A DNA stretch of 10,390 nt, from assembly GCA_002482845.1 (NCBI GenBank), contig DLGT01000022.1, positions 1 through 10,390 of the forward strand, given 5' to 3'. The notes under the pieces were generated by a model that did no database searches, was not told the DNA's origin, and was given only the letters and a program-made list of their open reading frames with translations. The position numbers and the translations under genes were made by a program. This document shows, piece by piece, positions 1 to 5,639 of this stretch. Numbering within the stretch: the first letter of the stretch is position 1; each line of letters starts with the position of its first letter. Source of the stretch: Saprospiraceae bacterium UBA7687 (GTDB lineage: Bacteria > Bacteroidota > Bacteroidia > Chitinophagales > Saprospiraceae).

Positions 1-34
1 ATACGATGTCTTTGAGCCATCGCATCAGAGATTT
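1..34. repeat. 34-bp hairpin repeat, copy 1 (cut by window edge)
   Basis: This stretch matches 95-128 at 33 of 34 positions. The core is two arms around the loop TCTTTGAGC, followed by AGAGATTT. The single difference from copy 2 lies in the right arm (CATCGCATC instead of CATCGTATC). It would give an A-C mismatch in plus-strand RNA but a G-U pair in minus-strand RNA. The window starts inside the element, because the G preceding copy 2 is not visible here. It lies downstream of the minus-strand gene that ends at 135. Confidence 0.75.
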
Positions 35-94
35 CCTGCGGTCGTAAAGCTTTCAGACATCCTACCGCTTTTTTTCTTTGAAATCTGAGAACCG

Positions 95-128
95 ATACGA
101 TGTCTTTGAGCCATCGTATCAGAGATTT
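95..128. repeat. 34-bp hairpin repeat, copy 2
   Basis: This is the second copy of the repeat at 1-34. With the preceding G at 94 it forms a perfect 9-bp inverted repeat, GATACGATG (94-102) and CATCGTATC (112-120), around a 9-nt loop. Outer arms AAATCT (81-86) and AGATTT (123-128) extend the dyad across an internal loop. It lies a few bases past the stop of the minus-strand TPR-like gene, so in that transcript it would be a 3' hairpin. No U-tract follows on the minus strand, so it is not a standard intrinsic terminator. The unit spacing is 94 bp. Confidence 0.75.
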
Positions 129-134
129 ACCTTC

Positions 135-746
135 CTATCTCATCTTAGGTCTTCTCCTTTTTCCACCCGGCATCATCATTTGACCGGTTTTCATACCCAT
201 ACTTTGAGCTACTTTCATTTGGCCACGATTGTTGATGGCAGTTTCAAATTGTTTGAACTGTTCTTTTAATGTTGGTTCTGTGATTTTCAGTCCCTTAGCT
301 TGGTAGAAGTAATTTTTGGCACCATTCCAGTTGTTTTTATTTGCTTGAATACCTGCCATTTGGAGCAAAACCATTGCTTTTTCATTATCAGAAGGAAGTT
401 TTAGTGCAAGCGCTTCGTTAAAATACCCTTCAGCTTCAGTATTATCTTTTCTTTGTGCTGCAAGCGAACCTTTTAGAATGTAGTAAAATGCTCTATTAGT
501 AACATAAAGATATTTAGGGAAATAGGTAAGATTTAATCTTTTTTCTGCGCCTTCAAAATCAGACACTTGAAGCAATTCTGATGCAGACTGTACCGTTCCT
601 AGCAAGATATAACTGATCAAAAAGATAATGCCTATTATGATGAAAATCCAAGTGTAGCCTACTCCTAGGACGAATGAAAGAATGATGCCACCTACTAGAC
701 AGATCGCTATAATGGCAAATTTTAAGTAAATATTTATGGTAAACAT
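135..746 (-). CDS. Small membrane protein with TPR-like helical domain, function unknown
   Basis: The 203-residue protein begins with two closely spaced hydrophobic segments (about residues 9-29 and 31-50), forming a membrane hairpin. A soluble, helix-rich part follows. Residues ~58-80, ~85-117 and ~122-155 have the spacing and composition of degenerate TPR helix pairs, with small/aromatic patterns such as EGYFNEALAL and NWNGAKNYFYQA. The C-terminal tail is rich in methionine and strongly basic (GKRRRPKMR) and probably sits in the cytoplasm. TPR regions normally bind protein partners; the partner here cannot be deduced. The ATG at 746 is chosen because it starts just ahead of the first membrane segment; no Shine-Dalgarno is visible. 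The gene is divergent from the OsmC gene across 261 bp and has no visible partner on its own strand. No specific family was recognised. Confidence 0.8.
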   Translation of the reverse strand: MFTINIYLKFAIIAICLVGGIILSFVLGVGYTWIFIIIGIIFLISYILLGTVQSASELLQVSDFEGAEKRLNLTYFPKYLYVTNRAFYYILKGSLAAQRKDNTEAEGYFNEALALKLPSDNEKAMVLLQMAGIQANKNNWNGAKNYFYQAKGLKITEPTLKEQFKQFETAINNRGQMKVAQSMGMKTGQMMMPGGKRRRPKMR

Positions 747-838
747 ATGTGTATTTTATGGATAATAAATCAATTCAGGCTGCGAAAATAACGCCTTTTT
801 TATTACATCTGTATGTTAAAGGTATTAATTTCTTATTT

Positions 839-872
839 TTTGTGGTGCGATTGTTTCATTGTATTACCTTTG
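839..872 (+). promoter_or_regulatory. Putative Bacteroidota promoter for the OsmC gene
   Basis: TACCTTTG at 865-872 matches the phylum's -7 consensus TAnnTTTG. A TTTG at 839-842 lies 22 nt upstream, close to the usual -33 spacing. Transcription would start near 879, leaving a leader of about 130 nt before the ATG at 1008. Both boxes sit inside copies of the 9-bp direct repeat TTTGTGGTG (839-847 and 869-877), spaced exactly 30 bp. Confidence 0.45.
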
Positions 873-1007
873 TGGTGTAGTGAATGGCTAGAAAGTAAGG
901 ATTTTAGATATGGTTTAACGAAGGTATTGATATCATTTACATGTACCATTTTTCTTTCCAACTTCACAATATGCACAAATTCAACAACTTAACAATTATA
1001 TACAGTA

Positions 1008-1424
1008 ATGAAGGTATTTTTAGAGTCGACTTATGGTGATTTGAATTTTAAAGGAACCAATGAACGTGGACAAACTATACAATTTTCTGGTAATAAAGAA
1101 GCTGTAAGTCCAATGGAATCTGTACTGATGGCAGCGGCTGCATGTAGCTCAATAGATGTGGAAACACTACTCAAAAAAATGCGTCAGGATGTAAAAACGA
1201 TCTCAGTAGAGATAGATGGCACACGGGCAGATGCTGTACCTGCAGTATTTACCAAAATGCATTTACATTACATCATCACCGGAGATGTCAAGGAGGAGAA
1301 AGCTGAAAAGGCAGTACAAATGTCTATGGAACAATATTGTTCTGTGTCACTTATGCTAGCAAAGTCGGTGGAAATCACCCATAGTTTTGAAGTGAGGGTG
1401 CCGGGATGGAGCGATGATATTTAA
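1008..1424 (+). CDS. OsmC/Ohr-family protein (probable thiol peroxidase-like)
   Basis: This 138-residue protein has the length and layout of the OsmC family: an N-terminal beta region (to about residue 32), then the SPMESVLMAAAACSSID helix with the first conserved cysteine at C46. The second conserved cysteine, C111, lies in the helix MEQYCSVSLMLAKS. In characterised OsmC/Ohr enzymes these two cysteines reduce organic hydroperoxides with lipoyl or thiol donors. Here the activity is inferred from both cysteines being present. The sequence is nearer the general YhfA/OsmC-like branch than classical Ohr, so the substrate is uncertain. No signal peptide is seen, so it should be cytoplasmic. It lies upstream of the methionine gene metZ on the same strand, 219 bp away, which suggests shared transcription or a link to sulfur redox chemistry. 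No Shine-Dalgarno precedes the ATG. Confidence 0.88.
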   Translation: MKVFLESTYGDLNFKGTNERGQTIQFSGNKEAVSPMESVLMAAAACSSIDVETLLKKMRQDVKTISVEIDGTRADAVPAVFTKMHLHYIITGDVKEEKAEKAVQMSMEQYCSVSLMLAKSVEITHSFEVRVPGWSDDI

Positions 1425-1647
1425 TCAAAATGAGCTGTCAGCAATTCAAACAATTTCACAAATTAGTAAGATTTTTATAAATGAAATGAGCATGAATCAT
1501 CTTTGTGGCACACACACCTTGATGATTATTTTCATGCGAAACGTAAGTTCGATAACACCAAAGATGGAGATATGTTATCAATTCCATCCCGCCGGTGACG
1601 CGGGACGAGTTATGACATTTAAAAAGAAAATAAAAATAAACAGATGA
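1414..1647 (+). CDS. Possible Met-rich bridging/leader ORF (low confidence)
   Basis: This open frame of 77 codons fills the osmC-metZ gap. Its first ATG lies 11 nt inside the end of osmC, and its TGA overlaps the metZ ATG as ATGA, an arrangement typical of translational coupling. Seven of 77 residues are methionine, and an alternative start at 1486 (MSMNHLCGTH) gives a shorter version with six. A Met-rich leader ahead of a methionine-biosynthesis gene could report Met-tRNA supply, but this is inference. Against it: the product resembles no family I recognise, an overlapping minus-strand frame is also open, and the region is better explained as structured RNA. Confidence 0.18.
   Translation: MIFNQNELSAIQTISQISKIFINEMSMNHLCGTHTLMIIFMRNVSSITPKMEICYQFHPAGDAGRVMTFKKKIKINR
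1498..1614 (+). promoter_or_regulatory. Candidate structured cis-regulatory leader of metZ
   Basis: Several exact complementary arms lie just upstream of metZ. They are CATCTTTG (1498-1505) with CAAAGATG (1559-1566); CGAA (1537-1540) with TTCG (1548-1551); GATAAC (1551-1556) with GTTATC (1574-1579); GATGGA (1563-1568) with TCCATC (1583-1588); and a strong GC hairpin, TCCCGC (1587-1592) and GCGGGA (1600-1605) with a 7-nt loop. GATAAC can also pair, less one base, with GTTATG at 1609-1614. The first and third pairings together make an H-type pseudoknot, and some pairings exclude others, as in a switch. No run of U follows, so control would be at translation. It matches no riboswitch class I recognise. 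CATCTTTG is also one base from a -7 promoter box, which is a competing explanation. Confidence 0.4.
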
Positions 1648-2792
1648 AATTTGAAACAAAGGCTATTCGATTACAGACAGATAGGTCGCAACATCACGAA
1701 CATAGTACGCCTATATTTGCCACTTCCAGTTTTGTGTTTGACGATGCAGAACATATGCGGGCGCTTTTTGCCAATGAAGCGGATGGAAATATCTATTCAA
1801 GATTTACCAATCCATCTGTGAGAGAATTTGAAAACAAAATGGCAGCTCTTGAAGGTGGAGAAGATTGTATAGCCACAGCTACAGGAATGGCAGCTATTTT
1901 TACTACTTTCGCATCATTATTGAGTAGTGGCGATCATTTATTGATGTCAAAAGCAGTTTTCGGTTCTACCTTCAAAATCAATGATGATTACCTCCGCAAA
2001 TGGGGCATCACTTATGATTATATCGATCCACTAAATATGGAACAATGGATGGCATTGGTCAAACCTAACACCAAACTTCTGTATCTCGAAACACCTTCAA
2101 ATCCTGGCCTTGACATCATAGACCTAGAAGCAACTAGTGCCTTCTGCAAAAAGCATGATATGTTGTTTATTGTCGATAATTGTTTTGCTACACCTTATTT
2201 GCAACAGCCACTTGCATTCGGTGCAGATATATCTATTCATTCTGCCACGAAGTACATCGATGGACAGGGTAGGGTCATGGGTGGCGCTATTATTTCTAAT
2301 AAAAAGATCATAGAACAAATCTATCCCTTCATGAAAAATGCAGGACCATCTATGTCACCTTTTAATGCATGGGTTCTGTCCAAAAGTCTAGAAACACTAG
2401 CCATCAGAATGGATCGTCACTGTCAGAATGCATTACAAATAGCTACATGGTTGGAGTCAAATAGTCAGGTCGCTTATGTGAATTATCCATTTCTTCCTTC
2501 TAATACACAGTACGAAATCGCCACCAAACAAATGAAAGCTGGTGGCGGTATGATCAGTTTCGAACTCAAAGGTGGTATAGACGCTGGACGAAAACTCATC
2601 GATGCTCGAGAAATGATCTCCTTATCTGCCAATCTCGGAGATACACGTACGATCATAACGCATCCTGCATCATCGACCCATTCCAAATTGACACCTGAAG
2701 AACGAGCAGCCGCGGGTATCACAGATGGACTGATTAGACTATCTGTAGGTCTAGAACATGTAGATGATATCATTGCTGATCTGAAATTATAA
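1644..2792 (+). CDS. metZ: O-succinylhomoserine sulfhydrylase-type trans-sulfuration enzyme
   Basis: This 382-residue protein belongs to the Cys/Met-metabolism PLP-dependent family (fold type I) and is full length. The PLP-binding lysine is K203 in SATKYIDGQGRVMGG. D178 in FIVDN should contact the pyridine nitrogen of PLP, and YSRFTNPS (51-58) is the phosphate-contacting loop supplied by the neighbouring subunit. ETPSNP (149-154) and the C-terminal IRLSVGLEHVDDI are further family signatures. The GQGR-MGG stretch after the lysine is typical of MetZ, which makes homocysteine from O-succinylhomoserine (or acetylhomoserine) and sulfide. Cystathionine gamma-synthase or O-acetylhomoserine sulfhydrylase activity cannot be excluded. 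The enzyme is cytoplasmic and probably a homotetramer. An A-rich stretch precedes the ATG instead of a Shine-Dalgarno, and the structured leader at 1498-1614 lies 30 nt upstream. Confidence 0.93.
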   Translation: MKFETKAIRLQTDRSQHHEHSTPIFATSSFVFDDAEHMRALFANEADGNIYSRFTNPSVREFENKMAALEGGEDCIATATGMAAIFTTFASLLSSGDHLLMSKAVFGSTFKINDDYLRKWGITYDYIDPLNMEQWMALVKPNTKLLYLETPSNPGLDIIDLEATSAFCKKHDMLFIVDNCFATPYLQQPLAFGADISIHSATKYIDGQGRVMGGAIISNKKIIEQIYPFMKNAGPSMSPFNAWVLSKSLETLAIRMDRHCQNALQIATWLESNSQVAYVNYPFLPSNTQYEIATKQMKAGGGMISFELKGGIDAGRKLIDAREMISLSANLGDTRTIITHPASSTHSKLTPEERAAAGITDGLIRLSVGLEHVDDIIADLKL

Positions 2793-2833
2793 GCATTTCG
2801 TAGAATTATATTTTTTTCGTTTGCAACCTATCT

Positions 2834-2841
2834 TATTTTTG
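2834..2841 (+). promoter_or_regulatory. Putative -7 element for the barrel receptor gene
   Basis: TATTTTTG matches TAnnTTTG and lies 32 bp before the ATG at 2874, so transcription would begin near 2848. A TTTG at 2820-2823 is too close to serve as a normal -33 element, so the upstream box is weak. Its presence in the 81-bp gap argues that the receptor gene has its own start rather than depending only on readthrough from metZ. Confidence 0.4.
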
Positions 2842-2873
2842 GCACGTCTATATAAAGTCAAACAAAACAATTT

Positions 2874-5276
2874 ATGCATTACATCCATACCCTTATCCTA
2901 TTATTTTCTATTGGAGTTTTACAGTCACAAATCACCATCAAAGGAGCTGTCAAAGACGAAACTGGACTACCCGTAGCATACGCTTCTGCATCTTTGATTA
3001 ATCTAGATTCTACCTTGGTAAGAGGAAGTTTGACAGATGAAAAGGGAAATTTTTTGATCGAAAATGTCAGTGCAGGATCATATAGAATACTAGCTTCTTA
3101 TTTAGGGTATGATAATGTGTATAGCGATATCTTCGAAATAAAGCCAGAGAATAAAACGGCAACAGTTGATATCAATTTCCTACAAAAAGGAGTCACACTA
3201 GATGAAACAGTTATCGTAGCTAAAAGGCCATTTCTAGAGCAAAAATCAGATAGACTTGTCGTCAATGTAGCTAATAGTGCTGTAGCAGCTGGGGGAACAG
3301 CTATGGAAATTCTTCAAAAAGTGCCAGGCGTAGTGGTCATGCAAGATAAAGTGACTTTGGGCGGAAGCCAAAACTTGCAAATCTGGATTGATGGCAAACC
3401 TTCACCCTATAATGATATGAATGCCGCACTAAGGGATATGCCTGGCGATCAAATAGAAAAAATAGAACTCATCACTCAACCAGGGTCGCAATATGATGCA
3501 TCAGGTGGACCTATTCTCAATATAGTATTAAAACGAAATGCAGATTTAGGATTTAAAGCGACTGCTGCTGTTACAGTTGGCGGTGGTAGATTTGATCAGG
3601 CGGATGTAGATGCAGGTCTTGAAAATTATTATAGACTCAATCCTTCTTTAAATATGACTTACCGTAATGGTAAAATTAATCTATTCGGGAATGTGTCTTA
3701 CAATCAAGGGGATTATTTTACGACAATCATTGTAGATAGGTATATAGGTGATGAAGTGTATAAAAGCAAAAATATAGATCGGGTAGATTATACTTTTAAG
3801 AATTTAAGATTTGGTGCTGATTATTATGCTACTGAAAAGACAACGGTAGGCACAGTTTTTCGTACATGGGGAAGACAAGGAGATGGCGTAGGTTTTAATC
3901 GAACAAGTGTTTTTGACGTTACTGAAACGATATTGAATAATATATTTGTTACTGAAAATATCACAGACTCCAAGAGAAGTGGATTGTATGGAAATGTGTA
4001 CCTAAAACACGAATTTGACCGCAAAACAGGTCATGGATTTAATGTTGATTTTGATTACAATACTTTTAACACTAGAAATATTAATGATTTGTCTATTTAT
4101 CCCGATGACAATCCACTTTTCAGATCCTTGTCTCGTCAAGATGTAGATCAGCCTGTAGATATTTATGTGGGGAAGGCGGATTATAAGTATCCCATCGATT
4201 CCACTTTTAAAGTGGAGACTGGTGTAAAAATGAGTTTTGCAACGGTTGATAATGACCTTAATTTTTTTAGAAATGGAGAAGTTTCAAATAATGAATCCAA
4301 TGACTTTTTATACAAAGAAAATATCAATGCAGGATATTTAAATTTAAGCAAAACCATTTCTAAATTTGAATTGAATGCAGGGCTTAGGGTGGAGCAAACT
4401 ATTCTTTCCGGTGAGTCGATGGATTCTTTGGTTTTGGATAGAAATTATTCACAATTATTTCCAAGTGCGAGTGCAATGTACCGCTTTAATGAACATATGG
4501 CCTTACAATCTTCATATTCAAGAAGGGTCAATCGTCCTGGTTTTCAACAACAAAATCCATTTTCATACTTCATAGATTCGCTCACTTATACCCGAGGTAA
4601 TCCAAATTTAAGACCTGAAATCATCAATACCGCACAATTGAATTTGACATACGATGGTCAGCCGTTCTTTGGTGTCGCTTATTATGTGACAGATGATGTT
4701 ATTGTAGAAAATGCACCTAGACTAGAAGGTACTCGAACATTCACCACGGCCGAAAACCTTGCCAATCAAACAAGAGTAGAATTGCAACTCAACTTCCCAA
4801 TCAAATTGGGTAAATTCATAGATGGATTCGGTGGTAATCAAGCCATTTACAATGCTTACGATGCGACTTATCAAAATATAAAGTATGAAACTAGTAGATG
4901 GCATTGGTTGGGTTATTTTCAAATAAATGCTACATTACCTAAAGATTTTAGACTTGAAATGGGTGGTTTTTACATGACGAAATTCCTAGAAGAGTTTCTT
5001 ACCATAGATAATATCGCTGGAATGAATTTTGGTGTTTCAAAAACATTTGATGAAAAGCGAGGCAGATTATCATTGAGTTTTAATGATATTTTCTATTCAC
5101 AGAATACGAATGCAACGATTGATTTTAGTGATGTGCGCGTCAATTTTTTCCAAAGAGAATTTTCTAGACAAGTGAGATTGACCGCAAGTTATCAATTTGG
5201 AAATTCAAAGATGAAAAACGTATCAGGTAGAAGTTCCGCATCAGAAACAGAGTCATCACGCGTGAAGGTGGAGTAG
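2874..5276 (+). CDS. Outer-membrane beta-barrel protein, TonB-dependent receptor-like
   Basis: The 800-residue protein starts with a signal peptide (about residues 1-18, hydrophobic core LILLFSIGVL). Residues ~20-100 are a carboxypeptidase-D-regulatory-like beta-sandwich (GAVKDETGLPVAYASASL ... SLTDEKGNFLIENVSAGSYRI). Residues ~110-225 form a plug-like domain with LQKVPGVVV and the region ending GGPILNIVLKRN. The rest, to about 777, is a barrel of alternating polar and aromatic strands ending VRLTASYQFGN. A ~23-residue charged tail follows, as is common in the Bacteroidota family of outer-membrane beta-barrel proteins (Pfam OMP_b-brl_3 type). Members are annotated as TonB-dependent receptors, but most have unknown substrates. 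No SusD-like lipoprotein or enzyme partner is adjacent, so the substrate cannot be guessed. The start is set by the signal peptide. Confidence 0.88.
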   Translation: MHYIHTLILLFSIGVLQSQITIKGAVKDETGLPVAYASASLINLDSTLVRGSLTDEKGNFLIENVSAGSYRILASYLGYDNVYSDIFEIKPENKTATVDINFLQKGVTLDETVIVAKRPFLEQKSDRLVVNVANSAVAAGGTAMEILQKVPGVVVMQDKVTLGGSQNLQIWIDGKPSPYNDMNAALRDMPGDQIEKIELITQPGSQYDASGGPILNIVLKRNADLGFKATAAVTVGGGRFDQADVDAGLENYYRLNPSLNMTYRNGKINLFGNVSYNQGDYFTTIIVDRYIGDEVYKSKNIDRVDYTFKNLRFGADYYATEKTTVGTVFRTWGRQGDGVGFNRTSVFDVTETILNNIFVTENITDSKRSGLYGNVYLKHEFDRKTGHGFNVDFDYNTFNTRNINDLSIYPDDNPLFRSLSRQDVDQPVDIYVGKADYKYPIDSTFKVETGVKMSFATVDNDLNFFRNGEVSNNESNDFLYKENINAGYLNLSKTISKFELNAGLRVEQTILSGESMDSLVLDRNYSQLFPSASAMYRFNEHMALQSSYSRRVNRPGFQQQNPFSYFIDSLTYTRGNPNLRPEIINTAQLNLTYDGQPFFGVAYYVTDDVIVENAPRLEGTRTFTTAENLANQTRVELQLNFPIKLGKFIDGFGGNQAIYNAYDATYQNIKYETSRWHWLGYFQINATLPKDFRLEMGGFYMTKFLEEFLTIDNIAGMNFGVSKTFDEKRGRLSLSFNDIFYSQNTNATIDFSDVRVNFFQREFSRQVRLTASYQFGNSKMKNVSGRSSASETESSRVKVE

Positions 5277-5554
5277 GGTATCGGTTATGGAGCAATCAAA
5301 AGGATGAATAATCCGAATAGTGGGTAATTAGATAGACTTTCAGAAAGAGTTTCAGTTTTATTCTTATACTATAATTTAGTTGAATTAAAGAATCAATCCA
5401 TGTGATGACATTCGTCATTTATAGCATGATCTTAGCCCAAAAATAAAACAATAGTTTCTCAACTTACGTTTCGTTTTTGTCAATTAGGTCAATTTTACCT
5501 ATTCCTTCTTTTATTAAACTTATAGTCAAAATTAGCGTTGCTTATATGTCTATA

Positions 5555-5579
5555 AATTATATAAATGTTACTTATAATT
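5555..5579 (+). promoter_or_regulatory. Candidate operator dyad at the katG promoter
   Basis: AATTATA (5555-5561) and TATAATT (5573-5579) form a perfect 7-bp inverted repeat with an 11-bp spacer. The centre lies about 37 bp upstream of the transcription start predicted from the -7 box at 5590. That position suits an activator of the LysR type such as OxyR, or a PerR/Fur-type repressor; both regulate katG in other bacteria. The half-sites match neither consensus exactly, and dyads of this length arise by chance in AT-rich DNA. Confidence 0.3.
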
Positions 5580-5589
5580 GGAATTGTCG

Positions 5590-5597
5590 TAATTTTG
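5590..5597 (+). promoter_or_regulatory. Putative -7 element of katG
   Basis: TAATTTTG matches TAnnTTTG and is 42 bp ahead of the ATG at 5640, giving a leader of roughly 36 nt. No good TTTG lies at the -33 position; it is replaced by AT-rich dyad sequence. This would fit a promoter that needs an activator. Confidence 0.45.
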
Positions 5598-5639
5598 TCA
5601 TGTTTTTAAATAATCAGATAACCAAATAATTTTTACTAA

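Larger units (their letters stand above)
5277..5639 (+). other. Intergenic region upstream of katG
   Basis: These 363 bp are very AT-rich and contain no convincing ORF. A small dyad ATGAC (5405-5409) and GTCAT (5414-5418) with a 4-nt spacer, and a 9-bp tandem-like repeat GTCAATTAG/GTCAATTTT (5479-5496), lie in its middle. The katG promoter elements occupy the last 90 bp. No clear intrinsic terminator for the upstream barrel gene was found. Confidence 0.6.

Noticed and set aside
38..75. Intrinsic terminator GCGGT...ACCGC followed by T's on the plus strand
   Set aside because: The stem is only 5 bp with a ~21-nt loop, and no plus-strand gene ends in view to the left.
1..128. CRISPR array made from the two 34-bp repeats
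   Set aside because: Only two copies are visible, the 60-bp interval is too long for a spacer, and no cas gene is present; the internal hairpin fits a dispersed repeat better.
923..947. Palindrome TGATATCA within GGTA...TACC arms upstream of osmC as an operator
   Set aside because: Short arms and an 8-bp palindrome are common by chance in AT-rich DNA, and nothing else ties it to a regulator.
1490..1625. Known SAM-I (S-box) or SAM-II riboswitch
   Set aside because: Apart from an AATTCC at 1580-1585, the conserved S-box core is missing, and the SAM-II loop/stem pattern cannot be aligned.
1456..1659. Minus-strand 67-codon frame in the osmC-metZ gap
   Set aside because: It runs antisense through the metZ leader, resembles nothing known and has no promoter or start context.
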